Source: Rheinheimera sp. MM224 (GTDB lineage Bacteria > Pseudomonadota > Gammaproteobacteria > Enterobacterales > Alteromonadaceae). From it: DNA of 64,000 nt. The notes under the pieces were generated by a model. It did no database searches. It saw only the letters and a list, made by a program, of their open reading frames with translations, and was not told where the DNA came from. Positions 27,231-36,753 of this stretch are shown one piece after another. Numbering within the stretch: position 1 is the first letter of the stretch; the number at the start of each line of letters is the position of its first letter. Where the stretch lies: positions 310,001 through 374,000 of the forward strand of contig NZ_OX352320.1 of NCBI RefSeq assembly GCF_947090785.1. Reading direction: 5' to 3'. A program made the position numbers and the translations under genes.

Positions 27231-30200
27231 GTGGTTATGTTTGGTTTAATGACCCGCTTTGAGCTGCGCTATTATCTGCGTCAGCCGTCTTTTTATGTCG
27301 TTAGTTTGTTACTGTTTTTAATCAGCTTTTTATCTGTTGCCTCTGACAATGTCACAATTGGCGGTGGTGGAGAGGTGTTTAAAAATGGCCCTTATGCCAT
27401 AGGTCAAACTCTGATCACCTTAAGCTTATTTGCGATGTTTCTGGTGGTGAACTTTGTCGGCAGCAGTGCAGTACGTAATCAGCAGCATCAGATGGAAGAG
27501 CTGATTTACAGCAAGCCGTTATCAGCTTTTGCTTACCAGTTTGGCCGCTTTTTTGGCAGTTATCTGGTGGTGTTATTGGTCTATATCGCTGTACCTTTGG
27601 GTATGTTGTTGGCGAGTTTTATGCCATGGGTTGATGCCAGCCGTTTTGGTCCCACCGACCTCTGGGTTTATGTCTATAACTATCTGGTGTTGTCTGTTCC
27701 GAGCTTCTTTATCATTTCCGCATTGTTTTATGCTATCGCTGCACGTTTCCGCTCCATGATGGCTTTGTATCTGATTGCTGTGGTGCTGCTGGTACTTTAT
27801 ATAGTCTCAGGTTCTGTAGCGCGTTTACCTGAATACCGGGTTTGGGCGGCCTTGTTAGATCCTTTTGGTTTACGCACCTTTTTTGACGTCACCCGCTACT
27901 GGACTATTCAGGAAAAAAACACTCTGCTGATTGGTTTTGAAGGCGTGTTATTGCAAAACCGCTTGTTATGGCTAGGTGTTGCTATCGTCTTACTGGCGTT
28001 TTCCGGTTTATTTAAATTGCCTTCGCTGGACCGAAAAGACAGCAAAAAATCCAAAAAAACTGAACTGCAACAGCCAGAACTGTCGCTGGACACTTTGCAG
28101 AAAAAAGCATCTTCCACTGCGCTTTCGCCTGCTTTTTGGCTTAGGTTGAAGTTTGAAGTAAAACAAGTTTTATTGACTGCACCTTTTATTATTTTGGGGT
28201 TAATTACAGTCGCTCAACTGATAGGCCCGCTTTTTGCGGACTTTGGCTGGTACGGCACTTCGAACTGGCCTCTGACTCAGACTATGGTAGGGCATATCAT
28301 TGGCTCAGTCAGTTTGCTGATGATTATTGTCATTGTGTATTACAGCGCTGAAGTGGTGTGGCGTGAACGCAATTCAGGCATGGGCGATATTATCGATACC
28401 ATGCCAGTACCAAACTTAACCTTCTGGACTACTAAGTTACTGGCCATGGCGCTGGTGATGGCTACTTTGATTGTGCTTGGTATCTTAACCACGATGGGTT
28501 ACCAGTTGATCAAGGGGATTGAAGACTTTGAGCTGGTGCAATACATGATCCGCTTAGGCTTTTTCTTCCTGCTGCCTTTTATGATGAGTGCTGTATTGGC
28601 GTTTTTCCTGCAGGTGTTAAGCCCGAATAAATTTGTTGGTATGGGGCTATTTGTCGGTTACTTCTTAAGTACTTTAGTGATGGCGTCCTGGGGTTTAGGC
28701 CATAGCTTATATAACTTCAGTAATTCACCTTCTATAGGTTTTTCTGATTTAAATCAGTACGCTAACAGCTTAAGCACTCACTCGGTGTATATGTTGTATT
28801 GGGGCGCAATCAGCACAGTATTATTTGTGCTGGGGTATGGTTTGTACCACAGAGGTCCGCTGCAAAGTCTGAAAGTACGCTGGAGTAAACTGGGTTATCA
28901 CTTAGGTAAAACCGGCAAAGCCGTAATTGCTGTGTCTGCTTTAGTGGCTGTAGGAACTGGTGCTTTTATTTACCAGCAGACCATAGTGCTGAATAACTAC
29001 ATAACCACTGAAGAAACCACAGATTTACAGGCTGAGTATGAGAAAGAATATATTCAGTACGCCGCCATGCCTTTGTTAGTGACCACTGCAGTGAAGGCTC
29101 AGATTGACCTGTTCCCTTCACAGCAGAAAGTTGTGGCCCGTATGCAGATCCAGTGGCAAAACAAATCGCAGTTGCCTGTTGAAAAACTACTGGTGAACTG
29201 GCCTGAGAATACCCAGCAAATGTTAGTGACTATTGATGGTGCAAGCCTGGGTGAGCGGGACGCTAAATTCCGTACTTCATGGTTAACCTTTAGCACTCCG
29301 GTAGCACCGGGTGGCACTATATCAGGTGTGATAGAACTGACCCGTGAATCCAAAGGGCTGCGTGAAACAGGTTTTGACTCGTCAGTGGTTGAAAACGGTA
29401 CCTTTATCAATAACTGGGAGTTGTTGCCAAGTTTTGGTTATCAGGAGCGTTATGAGCTGCAGGACAGACACGAGCGCATAAAACGTGATTTAGAACCAAA
29501 TGAGCGCGCCAATAAGCTGGAAGACTCTAAGTTTTATACGCAGAACTTCTTTGGCCCTGATGGCGACTTTATTCAGTTTGAAGCCACTATATCCACTGAA
29601 GCCGATCAGGTGGCGTTAACGCCTGGTTATCTGCAAAAACAATGGCAACAGGATGGCCGTAATTACTTCAGCTACAAAATGGATCAGCCTATGGTGAATT
29701 TCTATTCCATCAGTTCAGGCCGTTATGAAGTGAAAAAAGCTGAACACAATGGTGTGGCTATTGAAGTCTATTACCATAAAGGCCATCCATGGAACGTCGA
29801 GCGTATGGTGGAATCGGTGAAAGACTCCATTGACTACTTCACCGCTGCATTTGGTCCTTACCAGCATAAACAGCTGCGTATTATCGAGTTCCCTGGCTAT
29901 CGCAGTTTTGCCCAGAGTTTCGCTAATACAGTGCCTTATTCTGAACAAATCGGTTTTATTACCGACCTGCGTGATCCGGAAAATATTGATCCTGTGTATT
30001 ACGTCACAGCTCACGAAGTAGCACACCAATGGTGGGGTCATCAGGTGGGCGCAGCTAATGTGCAGGGCAGTGCGGTGATTTCAGAAAGTTTGTCACAGTA
30101 TTCAGCTTTGATGGTGATGGAGAAAAAATACGGCGCTGACAAAATCCGTAAATTCCTGAAGTATGAGTTAGACCGATACCTGCAAGGTCGTTCTAGCGAA

Positions 30201-30791
30201 CGATTAGGCGAACAGCCTTTACTGCGCTCAGAAGGCCAGGGTTACATCCATTACCAAAAAGGTTCTGTGGTGATGATGGCGATTAAAGACCGTTTAGGTG
30301 AAGATCGCTTAAATGCCAATTTAAAAGCCTTTAACGAACGCTATCGTTACCGTAATGACCCTTTCCCAACCACTTTGGATTTGGTCAGTTACTTAAGCCA
30401 GAACACAGCAGCGGAAGAAAAGGCCTTTATTGACGATTTATTTAACAACATCACTTTGTACGATTTGCGGGTGAAGGACGCCAAAGTCACTGAACTGGCC
30501 GATGGTAAGTTTCAGCTGAATGTGATTCTGCATGCCGACAAGTTAGTGGCTGATGAAAAAGGCACTGAAACCACCCAAGCTTTGGCTGAGCAAATCGACA
30601 TAGGTGTATTTAGTGTCGACCCGGACCAAACCAGTGGTGAAAGTGGCGTGATTTATCTGAAGAAGCATCAGTTGGTGACAGGTGAAAACAGCATTGAGCT
30701 GGTGCTGGATAAGAAGCCACTTTATGTTGGTGTGGATCCTTTTGTCCGCCTGATAGACCGCGACGGCGCAGATAACATCCGCAAGTTGTAA
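27231..30791 (+). CDS. ABC transporter permease fused to M1-family aminopeptidase domain
   Basis: A 1186-residue fusion. Residues 1-600 hold two ABC-2-type permease halves, each with about six hydrophobic helices and separated by a charged linker (about 260-310), ending with a helix near 575. Residues about 620-1186 are periplasmic or cytosolic M1-like: the zinc motif HEVAHQWWGHQ starts at residue 928 and is followed by ISESLSQYSALMVME supplying the third ligand. This permease/M1 composition is widespread in Bacteroidetes and Alteromonadales and probably couples export to peptide trimming, though the substrate is unknown. Cotranscribed with the ATPase gene. Confidence 0.92.
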   Translation: MVMFGLMTRFELRYYLRQPSFYVVSLLLFLISFLSVASDNVTIGGGGEVFKNGPYAIGQTLITLSLFAMFLVVNFVGSSAVRNQQHQMEELIYSKPLSAFAYQFGRFFGSYLVVLLVYIAVPLGMLLASFMPWVDASRFGPTDLWVYVYNYLVLSVPSFFIISALFYAIAARFRSMMALYLIAVVLLVLYIVSGSVARLPEYRVWAALLDPFGLRTFFDVTRYWTIQEKNTLLIGFEGVLLQNRLLWLGVAIVLLAFSGLFKLPSLDRKDSKKSKKTELQQPELSLDTLQKKASSTALSPAFWLRLKFEVKQVLLTAPFIILGLITVAQLIGPLFADFGWYGTSNWPLTQTMVGHIIGSVSLLMIIVIVYYSAEVVWRERNSGMGDIIDTMPVPNLTFWTTKLLAMALVMATLIVLGILTTMGYQLIKGIEDFELVQYMIRLGFFFLLPFMMSAVLAFFLQVLSPNKFVGMGLFVGYFLSTLVMASWGLGHSLYNFSNSPSIGFSDLNQYANSLSTHSVYMLYWGAISTVLFVLGYGLYHRGPLQSLKVRWSKLGYHLGKTGKAVIAVSALVAVGTGAFIYQQTIVLNNYITTEETTDLQAEYEKEYIQYAAMPLLVTTAVKAQIDLFPSQQKVVARMQIQWQNKSQLPVEKLLVNWPENTQQMLVTIDGASLGERDAKFRTSWLTFSTPVAPGGTISGVIELTRESKGLRETGFDSSVVENGTFINNWELLPSFGYQERYELQDRHERIKRDLEPNERANKLEDSKFYTQNFFGPDGDFIQFEATISTEADQVALTPGYLQKQWQQDGRNYFSYKMDQPMVNFYSISSGRYEVKKAEHNGVAIEVYYHKGHPWNVERMVESVKDSIDYFTAAFGPYQHKQLRIIEFPGYRSFAQSFANTVPYSEQIGFITDLRDPENIDPVYYVTAHEVAHQWWGHQVGAANVQGSAVISESLSQYSALMVMEKKYGADKIRKFLKYELDRYLQGRSSERLGEQPLLRSEGQGYIHYQKGSVVMMAIKDRLGEDRLNANLKAFNERYRYRNDPFPTTLDLVSYLSQNTAAEEKAFIDDLFNNITLYDLRVKDAKVTELADGKFQLNVILHADKLVADEKGTETTQALAEQIDIGVFSVDPDQTSGESGVIYLKKHQLVTGENSIELVLDKKPLYVGVDPFVRLIDRDGADNIRKL

Positions 30792-30803
30792 AATAGAGCA
30801 GAT

Positions 30804-30866
30804 CTTTAATTCGGGTCAGAGTAAAATTAAATTCTGAATTTAATTGAAACTGACCCGAATTAAGAG
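30804..30866. repeat. 63-bp near-perfect palindrome before rsmJ (REP/MITE-like)
   Basis: Outer arms CTTTAATTCGGGTCAG and CTGACCCGAATTAAGAG pair over about 15 bases, and the centre AATTAAATTC-T-GAATTTAATT is itself a perfect 10-bp palindrome, with a short mismatched step between. The element fills nearly the whole gap between the permease gene and rsmJ. It could terminate transcription or be a mobile palindromic repeat. No second full-length copy was found in the window, but the GGTCAGAG core recurs. Confidence 0.75.
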
Positions 30867-30869
30867 CTT

Positions 30870-31625
30870 ATGCCAGGCACCTGTTTTTTTGCATCTCCTG
30901 ATTTCCCGCCCGATCTTGCAGTTAGCCTGCAACAGAACTATGGCTTATCGGCCACAGAATCTCCTGAAGGCTGGTATTTATGCTGGACAGGGGAGGCTTT
31001 GGTGTTACGCAACACAGAGTTAAATAAACAAGGCGATATACTGGTCGACTTCGCCAGCGGCGCCGCCACTTACAGACGTAAATTTGGTGGTGGTAAAAGT
31101 GAAGCCATAGCCAAAGCTGTGGGTTTAACTAAAAAGCCGGGTTTAACAGTAGTGGACGCAACTGCAGGTTTAGGTCGGGATGCCTTAGTGCTGGCAAGCC
31201 TTGGTGCCAAAGTGACCTTAGTGGAGCGCCAGCCAGCAGTCGCTGCTTTGTTGGCTGATGGTTTACGTCGGGCCACACTTGATCCAGAATTAGCTCATTG
31301 GCTGCCTGAACGTATGCAACTGGTGTTTGCACCATCGCAGCAGGCGTTAACTCAATTGCCTTCACCGGACGTAGTCTATTTAGATCCAATGTTTCCGGCT
31401 CGTGAGAAGTCGGCTTTGGTGAAAAAAGAAATGCAGGCTTTTCATCAGGTGGTAGGCACGGATGAGGATGCCGATGCGTTGTTTCCGCTGGCCTGGCAAC
31501 TGGCCAGCAAAAGAGTGGTAGTGAAACGGCCTGGTTATGCAGAGTTTTTAGCGGGACAAAAACCCAGTATGCAAATCGAAGGCAAAAACAACAGATTTGA
31601 TGTTTATGTCAAAGCAGCTCTCTAA
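30870..31625 (+). CDS. rsmJ: 16S rRNA (guanine1516-N2)-methyltransferase
   Basis: A 251-residue SAM-dependent methyltransferase that modifies G1516 of 16S rRNA. The sequence carries the family-specific DFASGAATYRRKFGGGKSEAIAKAVGL, SAM motif I VVDATAGLGRDALVLASLGA, LVERQPAVAALLADGL and catalytic VVYLDPMFP. Length matches E. coli RsmJ (YhiQ). Its start, ATG 30870, directly follows a 63-bp palindrome and has no clear Shine-Dalgarno beyond AAGAG in the 3' arm, so structure could limit initiation. Nearby prlC fits the usual neighbourhood. Confidence 0.95.
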   Translation: MPGTCFFASPDFPPDLAVSLQQNYGLSATESPEGWYLCWTGEALVLRNTELNKQGDILVDFASGAATYRRKFGGGKSEAIAKAVGLTKKPGLTVVDATAGLGRDALVLASLGAKVTLVERQPAVAALLADGLRRATLDPELAHWLPERMQLVFAPSQQALTQLPSPDVVYLDPMFPAREKSALVKKEMQAFHQVVGTDEDADALFPLAWQLASKRVVVKRPGYAEFLAGQKPSMQIEGKNNRFDVYVKAAL

Positions 31626-31659
31626 TAACTGAATTAGCTGGATTAAAAGGGATAAATTT

Positions 31660-32133
31660 ATGATCAAAATTGGCGATACCTTACCCGAAGTAACCTTTGC
31701 ACGTTTAACTGACAATGGTCCTGTCAACCTGACCACGGCTGAAGTATTTAAAGGCGAAAAAGTGGTGTTATTTGCAGTGCCAGGCGCTTTTACTCCAACC
31801 TGCAGCGCGGCCCATTTACCAGGTTTTATTGAACTGGCCCAACAGTTTTTTGATAAAGGCGTCGATCGTATTATTTGCACATCGGTTAATGATGCTTATG
31901 TGATGGACGCCTGGGGAAAAGCCCATAACGCCACTGATATCGTATTTTTAGCAGATGGTGCTGGCAAGTTTGCCAAAGCTATTGGCCTGGATGCAGATAC
32001 CGGTGATTTTGGTGGTGTGCGTTCCAAACGCTACGCTATGGTGGTCGATGATTGTGTAGTAACAGCGCTGAATGTCGAAGAACCTAAACAGTTTGAAGTC
32101 AGTAAAGCTGAAGTGATGTTAGAGCTGGTTTAA
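31660..32133 (+). CDS. Atypical 2-Cys peroxiredoxin (Prx5-type)
   Basis: A 157-residue peroxiredoxin of the Prx5/PMP20 subgroup. The peroxidatic Cys48 lies in the family motif PGAFTPTCSAAHLPGF, and Cys73 (IICTSVND) and a later VDDCVV are possible partners. It reduces hydrogen and alkyl peroxides in the cytoplasm with thioredoxin or glutathione as donor. GGGATAAATTT precedes ATG 31660. The 3' end overlaps the convergent gmhB gene by 4 bases. Linked to gorA only loosely (about 9 kb). Confidence 0.9.
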   Translation: MIKIGDTLPEVTFARLTDNGPVNLTTAEVFKGEKVVLFAVPGAFTPTCSAAHLPGFIELAQQFFDKGVDRIICTSVNDAYVMDAWGKAHNATDIVFLADGAGKFAKAIGLDADTGDFGGVRSKRYAMVVDDCVVTALNVEEPKQFEVSKAEVMLELV

Positions 32134-32681
32134 GCCAGCTCTAATGCAGCTTTAATCGACGGCCAGACTTCATCGGCGCTGGCTTGGTCTTCAGCTGTTA
32201 ATGTCTGGCCTGATAACACCAACACTTTACGGGCTACACCTGCAGCTTTTGCTGCCTGCATATCGGCTTTTTTATCACCCAACATCAGGCTTTGGTTTGG
32301 GTCAATCTGATACTTGTTTATGGCCTGCAATAACATACCAGGGGCCGGTTTACGGCAATCGCAGTCGATTTGATAAGGCGGATTGGCAGTAACCGGATGA
32401 TGTGGGCAAAAAAATACATCGGTCAGAGTAACGCCGTGCGACTCAAACTGAGCTTTCATCCAGTCAGTTAATACATGAAATTGCTGCTCGTTATAATAAC
32501 CGCGGCCTATACCGGATTGGTTAGTGACCACTATCAGTAAATAACCCTGTTGCTGCAAATGACGACAAGCGTCAAAGACACCGTCGATAAACTCGAATTG
32601 GTGGGGGCTGCTGACATAACCGTGATCGACGTTAATCACACCATCTCTGTCCAGAAACGCGGCTTTTTGCATCTTTTTCAT
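32130..32681 (-). CDS. gmhB: D-glycero-beta-D-manno-heptose-1,7-bisphosphate 7-phosphatase
   Basis: A 183-residue HAD-superfamily phosphatase for ADP-heptose synthesis. Motif I is FLDRDGVINVDHGYV, followed by VVTNQSGIGRGYY and the zinc-binding CPHHP...CDCRKPAPGM pattern specific to GmhB, then MLGDKKADMQAAKAAG. It overlaps the upstream heptosyltransferase gene by 4 bases (ATGA), indicating translational coupling. It is the last gene of the gmhA-hldE-heptosyltransferase-gmhB operon, so three ADP-heptose steps are together here; epimerase hldD is not in the window. Confidence 0.93.
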   Translation of the reverse strand: MKKMQKAAFLDRDGVINVDHGYVSSPHQFEFIDGVFDACRHLQQQGYLLIVVTNQSGIGRGYYNEQQFHVLTDWMKAQFESHGVTLTDVFFCPHHPVTANPPYQIDCDCRKPAPGMLLQAINKYQIDPNQSLMLGDKKADMQAAKAAGVARKVLVLSGQTLTAEDQASADEVWPSIKAALELA

Positions 32682-33742
32682 AGTTGCTGTTCTGCCACTA
32701 CTTTATCGAACATAGCGGTTACAGCCTCTACAGCAATTTTTTGCATAATATCGCTGCCTTTGACGCGGGTGCCCCATTTTAATTCAGCAGCCGTTTTGCC
32801 TTGTTGCGCCAATAAAGATTGGTGATAGACCTCGACCACATACTGACGGAATAAATAAGGGCCTGTGCGATCCGGATTACTGTGGCCATACAAACCAATA
32901 ACCGGAGTGCCAACAGCTATCGCCATATGAGTGGGGCCTGTATCTGGCGCTAAGACTAGACTTGCGTGTTTTAACAACGCCAGCAGCTGTTTTAAATTGG
33001 TTTTGCCGGTCAGGTCTGTGATGGGATGCTGTGCCGATGCCAAAATAGCCTGGCTTAAATTCCGTTCCAGCTCTGTCGGGCCACCACATAAGATCACTGC
33101 AAAGCCCTTGGTATGGGCATAATCGGCCAAAGCCGCATAACGCTCCGGTAACCAGTTGCGTTCAGCTTTAGAAGCGGCTGGGCTGATGATAAGAACACGA
33201 GTATTGCCAATAGCTGCAAGTTGTTCTTTAGCCCATAACTCATCGGCTTCAGGAATAGGCAGTTGCCAGGAAGGCGTCTGACCCAGTTCTTGCTCTGATA
33301 CACCAATAGCTTTGGCAAACTGGCGAAACCCATCCAGCACATGGCTGCGTGGTGCAGGCTCGATACGGTGACGCATAAAAAGCGCATGTAACTCTTTGGC
33401 GGTATGCCAGTCGAAACCAATCTTTTTGCGGGCCTTGATACAAAGTGAAGCGACATTAGCGCGAAAGGCCACCTGCATATGCAGCAGCACATCAAAATAG
33501 TCGTTTTTTAGATCCTGATTTAGCTGGCTATAGGCGGCTTTACCCAGCTTTTTATCAAAAACCACAAAACGTACACCAGGCAAACCTTCCAGCAAACGGG
33601 CTTCGATTTTGCCGATGATCCAGGTGATTTGCGCTTGTGGATGCTGACGCTGAATAGATTGCACCACAGACACTGCGTTGCAGACATCACCAATAGCGGA
33701 TAAACGCAGAATACAAATGGACTTTAACTGTGGCACTGACAA
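32678..33742 (-). CDS. Glycosyltransferase family 9 (heptosyltransferase)
   Basis: A 354-residue GT9-family enzyme that transfers heptose to the LPS inner core at the cytoplasmic face. Visible are ILRLSAIGDVCNAVSVVQSIQRQHP at the N terminus, ITWIIGKIEARLL, LLHMQVAFRANVASL, the nucleotide-binding VILCGGPTELE and LAPDTGPTHMAIAVGTPVIGLYGHSNPDRTGPY. It could be a WaaC, WaaF or WaaQ equivalent; the sequence alone does not decide. No ATG is available: the start is TTG 33742 (AGGGA upstream) or GTG 33736. The gene begins one base after hldE ends, so translation is probably coupled. Confidence 0.88.
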   Translation of the reverse strand: MSVPQLKSICILRLSAIGDVCNAVSVVQSIQRQHPQAQITWIIGKIEARLLEGLPGVRFVVFDKKLGKAAYSQLNQDLKNDYFDVLLHMQVAFRANVASLCIKARKKIGFDWHTAKELHALFMRHRIEPAPRSHVLDGFRQFAKAIGVSEQELGQTPSWQLPIPEADELWAKEQLAAIGNTRVLIISPAASKAERNWLPERYAALADYAHTKGFAVILCGGPTELERNLSQAILASAQHPITDLTGKTNLKQLLALLKHASLVLAPDTGPTHMAIAVGTPVIGLYGHSNPDRTGPYLFRQYVVEVYHQSLLAQQGKTAAELKWGTRVKGSDIMQKIAVEAVTAMFDKVVAEQQL

Positions 33743-33743
33743 A

Positions 33744-35204
33744 TTAGTTATTTCCCTGCAAGTCCTGAATTTTCCGTATTACTTTGCTGGTGGAGCGGCC
33801 ATCAACAAAAGTCAGCACCTGCACTTCACCACCATGGGCTATCACTACGTCAGCACCCACTATGGTTGCAATGCTGTAGTCGCCGCCTTTGACTAATACG
33901 TCAGGCAATATGGTGCTGATTAATTTTAACGGCGTATCGTTTTCGGCTGTGTCATCGCCAAAAGGCACCACCCAGTCCACACTGGCCAAACTTGCCAGCA
34001 CTGTGGCACGGTCTTCCAAAGTATTGATAGGGCGCTGTTCGCCTTTTAAGCGGCGCACTGAAGCATCTGAATTCAGGCCCACTACTAAACGGTCACCCAA
34101 AGCTTTGGCCTGAGCTAAATAACGCACATGACCTGCATGTAAAATATCAAAGCAGCCATTGGTAAAAACAATACGCTCACCGTTTTGACGGGCAAACTGA
34201 ATATGCTGCAGTACTTTGTCAAAAGGCGTCTGGTAAAAATCGCCCTGACGGAATAAATCTTTATTCAGCTTAGCGGCCAACTCTTCAGGAGAAACTGTCG
34301 CAGCTCCTACTTTGCCTACCACTATGCCAGCCGCTAAGTTAGCCAGCTGAGTGGCATCATGCAGTGACATTCCAGCACTTAACATCACAGCTAAAGTGGC
34401 GATTACTGTATCACCAGCACCAGTCACATCACTGACTTCCAACACCTGAGCCGGGAAGTGGAAATGTTCAGTGGCGGTAATAAGGCTCATGCCTTGTTCG
34501 CTGCGGGTTAATAAAATCGAAGCTAAACCGGCTTTTTGCATCAGCTCACGGGCTGAACTGAGCATTTCTTCCACTGAAGCTGTTTTGCCGCCTGCGGTTT
34601 TAAATTCACCTAAATTCGGCGTAATCACATCAGCACCGGCATACACCGACAAATCGGCTTGTTTTGGGTCGACCAATACAGTTTTGCCAGCCGCTTTGGC
34701 CAGTTTGATCATTTTGGAAATCTGCTGCAACGAGCCTTTGTTGTAATCACTGAACAGGATCACATCGTAGTTCTGGTACACAGCAGCAAAACGTTCTGCC
34801 AACAGTTCGGCATCTTCGCTGCTGAACATTTCTTCCTGATCCAGCCGCACTATTTGTTGCTGACGTGACACCACCCGCATTTTTGCGATAGTAGGTTTAT
34901 GATCCTGGCTAAACAGCTCGGAATGAATTTGCTCGCCCGCCAGCAACTGCTGCAACGACTCACCCGCGCTGTCGTTACCAATAATACCTAATAAGCCTAC
35001 TTTACCGTCCAGATGGGCGATATTACGTGCCACGTTGGCAGCGCCACCGGCTTTGTCTTCTATTTTGCTGATTTTCACCACAGGCACAGGGGCTTCAGGC
35101 GATATACGCTGCGAGTCGCCATTAAAATAGCGGTCCAGCATTACATCACCCACCACCAGTACAGAAGCAGAAGACAAATTTTGCAGCAGGCTCAGGTTAA
35201 TCAT
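33744..35204 (-). CDS. hldE: Bifunctional heptose-7-phosphate kinase / heptose-1-phosphate adenylyltransferase
   Basis: A 486-residue two-domain enzyme of ADP-heptose synthesis. Residues 1-320 are a PfkB-type kinase ([28 protein letters not shown], and [20 protein letters not shown] with the catalytic Asp). Residues about 345-486 are a cytidylyltransferase-fold domain ([41 protein letters not shown]). Length matches E. coli HldE (RfaE). The start codon overlaps the gmhA stop by one base (TAATG). The kinase phosphorylates the sugar at C1 and the second domain adds AMP after GmhB acts. Confidence 0.96.
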   Translation of the reverse strand: MINLSLLQNLSSASVLVVGDVMLDRYFNGDSQRISPEAPVPVVKISKIEDKAGGAANVARNIAHLDGKVGLLGIIGNDSAGESLQQLLAGEQIHSELFSQDHKPTIAKMRVVSRQQQIVRLDQEEMFSSEDAELLAERFAAVYQNYDVILFSDYNKGSLQQISKMIKLAKAAGKTVLVDPKQADLSVYAGADVITPNLGEFKTAGGKTASVEEMLSSARELMQKAGLASILLTRSEQGMSLITATEHFHFPAQVLEVSDVTGAGDTVIATLAVMLSAGMSLHDATQLANLAAGIVVGKVGAATVSPEELAAKLNKDLFRQGDFYQTPFDKVLQHIQFARQNGERIVFTNGCFDILHAGHVRYLAQAKALGDRLVVGLNSDASVRRLKGEQRPINTLEDRATVLASLASVDWVVPFGDDTAENDTPLKLISTILPDVLVKGGDYSIATIVGADVVIAHGGEVQVLTFVDGRSTSKVIRKIQDLQGNN

Positions 35205-35797
35205 TAGTTGTTACCTACGATGGCCAGATCAAGGGCTTCACAGAGCCAGTGGCCAATAAACATATGCACTTCCTGAATACGGGCTGTTTCGTCGTTTTTC
35301 ACGATAATAGGCAGTTTGGCGATGTCTTTAACTAAACCACCATCGCGACCAGTCAGGGCTACTGTGAAAGCGCCTAATTCATTGGCGGCTTTTAAAGCTA
35401 AATTGATATTTGGGCTTTTACCTGAAGTCGTCAGGCCAATCACCACGTCTTGTGGCCGCACTAAACCTAACACCTGACGCTCAAACACGCTGTCAAAATG
35501 GTAGTCGTTGGCGTGTGCTGTAAGAATAGAAGTGTCTGTTGTTAAGGCGATAGATGCCAGCGGGCCACGTTCTGCTTTGTAACGCACCATAAACTCAGCT
35601 GCTAAATGCTGGCTGTCGGCCGCGCTGCCGCCATTACCCATCCATACTACTTTGCCACCTTGTTTTAGGCAGTTTTGCACTGCGTCCAACAGCTGCATCG
35701 CTTGCTCATGATAGGCTTCCACTGTGGCAAAGGCGTCACGGTGACGTTTTAAACTATCTAAAAAGCTTTGTTTCAAACTGGATTTTACATCTGACAT
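35204..35797 (-). CDS. gmhA: Phosphoheptose isomerase
   Basis: A 197-residue SIS-domain isomerase converting sedoheptulose 7-phosphate to heptose 7-phosphate, the first step toward ADP-heptose. [45 protein letters not shown] and the C-terminal [16 protein letters not shown] are characteristic. The same family includes DiaA, but the coupling to hldE by a one-base overlap supports GmhA. It is the first gene of the minus-strand operon and faces away from the GT25 gene, with a shared promoter region at 35798-35971. Confidence 0.92.
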   Translation of the reverse strand: MSDVKSSLKQSFLDSLKRHRDAFATVEAYHEQAMQLLDAVQNCLKQGGKVVWMGNGGSAADSQHLAAEFMVRYKAERGPLASIALTTDTSILTAHANDYHFDSVFERQVLGLVRPQDVVIGLTTSGKSPNINLALKAANELGAFTVALTGRDGGLVKDIAKLPIIVKNDETARIQEVHMFIGHWLCEALDLAIVGNN

Positions 35798-35971
35798 AAG
35801 AGGCTCGGTTTAGCTCAGTGAATAAGGCATTTTAACGGATCTTAGTTATTGCAAAAGAACTTTTTATCCAGGCGCTCTGTCTTCAGGGCTATTGCGGGAA
35901 AAAAAGCTCTGTCTTTAGAAGGCGTTCAGGTAAAATCGTTGCATAGAAGCAGAATAAAGTGGAAGAAAAAC

Positions 35972-36751
35972 ATGGGACAGTTTGCAGGATACCCAATCTG
36001 GTTAATTAATCTGGATTCCAACCCTGAGCGTTATGAGTCCGCCAAAAAGCAGCTGCATAAGCTGGGTTTGGATGCTGAACGCTTCAGTGCTATTTATGGC
36101 AAAAACCTAAGCCAGGCTGAAGTTGCCGCTTGTTATGATCCGGCATTAAACCAGAAGAAATTCCGCCGTCCTTTGTCGCCAGGCGAAATTGGTTGTTATT
36201 TAAGTCACCGCACTTTGTGGCAGCGCATGGTCGATGAAAACATCGCCATGGCCTTTATTCTGGAAGACGATATAGATGTAGAGCCTGAATTTCTGACTGT
36301 GCTGGAAAAAATCACCCAATTAAAACACTGGGATATGATTAAGTTAGCCGATGACAGAGCAGGCACAGGTGAGCAGAAAAAAGAGCTGGGAGATGGTTAT
36401 AGCCTGGTGAATTTTGCCAAAGTGCCCAACTGCACCACAGCTTATGCGTTAACGCTGGACGGTGCAAAAAAGCTGTTGAGCCGGCCTAAGTTTTTCCGCC
36501 CTGTTGATGTGGATCTGCAGTTTTACCCTGAGCTAAACCTGACTGTGTATTCGATGTTGCCTTACCGTTTGTGGTCGGCCAGCCGTTTTGAAAGCGAAAT
36601 CGACAAAATGAGTGGCGGCACCCGCAAAGGCGGTACTTCGTTCTGGCGTAACCTGAAATACCGTTTTCAGCTGAAATCTATCCGCAGTCATCATCTGTCG
36701 GGCGATCTGTCACAGGTACAGTTTACTCCAACCAAACAGGAAGAGGTTTAA
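35972..36751 (+). CDS. Glycosyltransferase family 25 (LPS biosynthesis)
   Basis: A 259-residue GT25-type enzyme. It has PIWLINLDSNPERYESAKKQL, the loop LSPGEIGCYLSHRTLWQRMVDE and the acidic motif AFILEDDIDVEPEF, which bind the nucleotide sugar. GT25 enzymes add galactose or related sugars to LPS core. I start it at ATG 35972, preceded by GGAAG, although the frame is open from TTG 35849. That upstream part (RRSVFRAIAGKK...) has no match to the family and would overlap the gmhA promoter region. It is followed 2 bases on by the GT2 gene. Confidence 0.85.
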   Translation: MGQFAGYPIWLINLDSNPERYESAKKQLHKLGLDAERFSAIYGKNLSQAEVAACYDPALNQKKFRRPLSPGEIGCYLSHRTLWQRMVDENIAMAFILEDDIDVEPEFLTVLEKITQLKHWDMIKLADDRAGTGEQKKELGDGYSLVNFAKVPNCTTAYALTLDGAKKLLSRPKFFRPVDVDLQFYPELNLTVYSMLPYRLWSASRFESEIDKMSGGTRKGGTSFWRNLKYRFQLKSIRSHHLSGDLSQVQFTPTKQEEV

Positions 36752-36753
36752 GC

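Noticed and set aside
35849..35971. N-terminal extension of the GT25 enzyme
   Set aside because: It would use a TTG start, adds Arg/Lys-rich sequence unlike the family and leaves little room for the divergent gmhA promoter.
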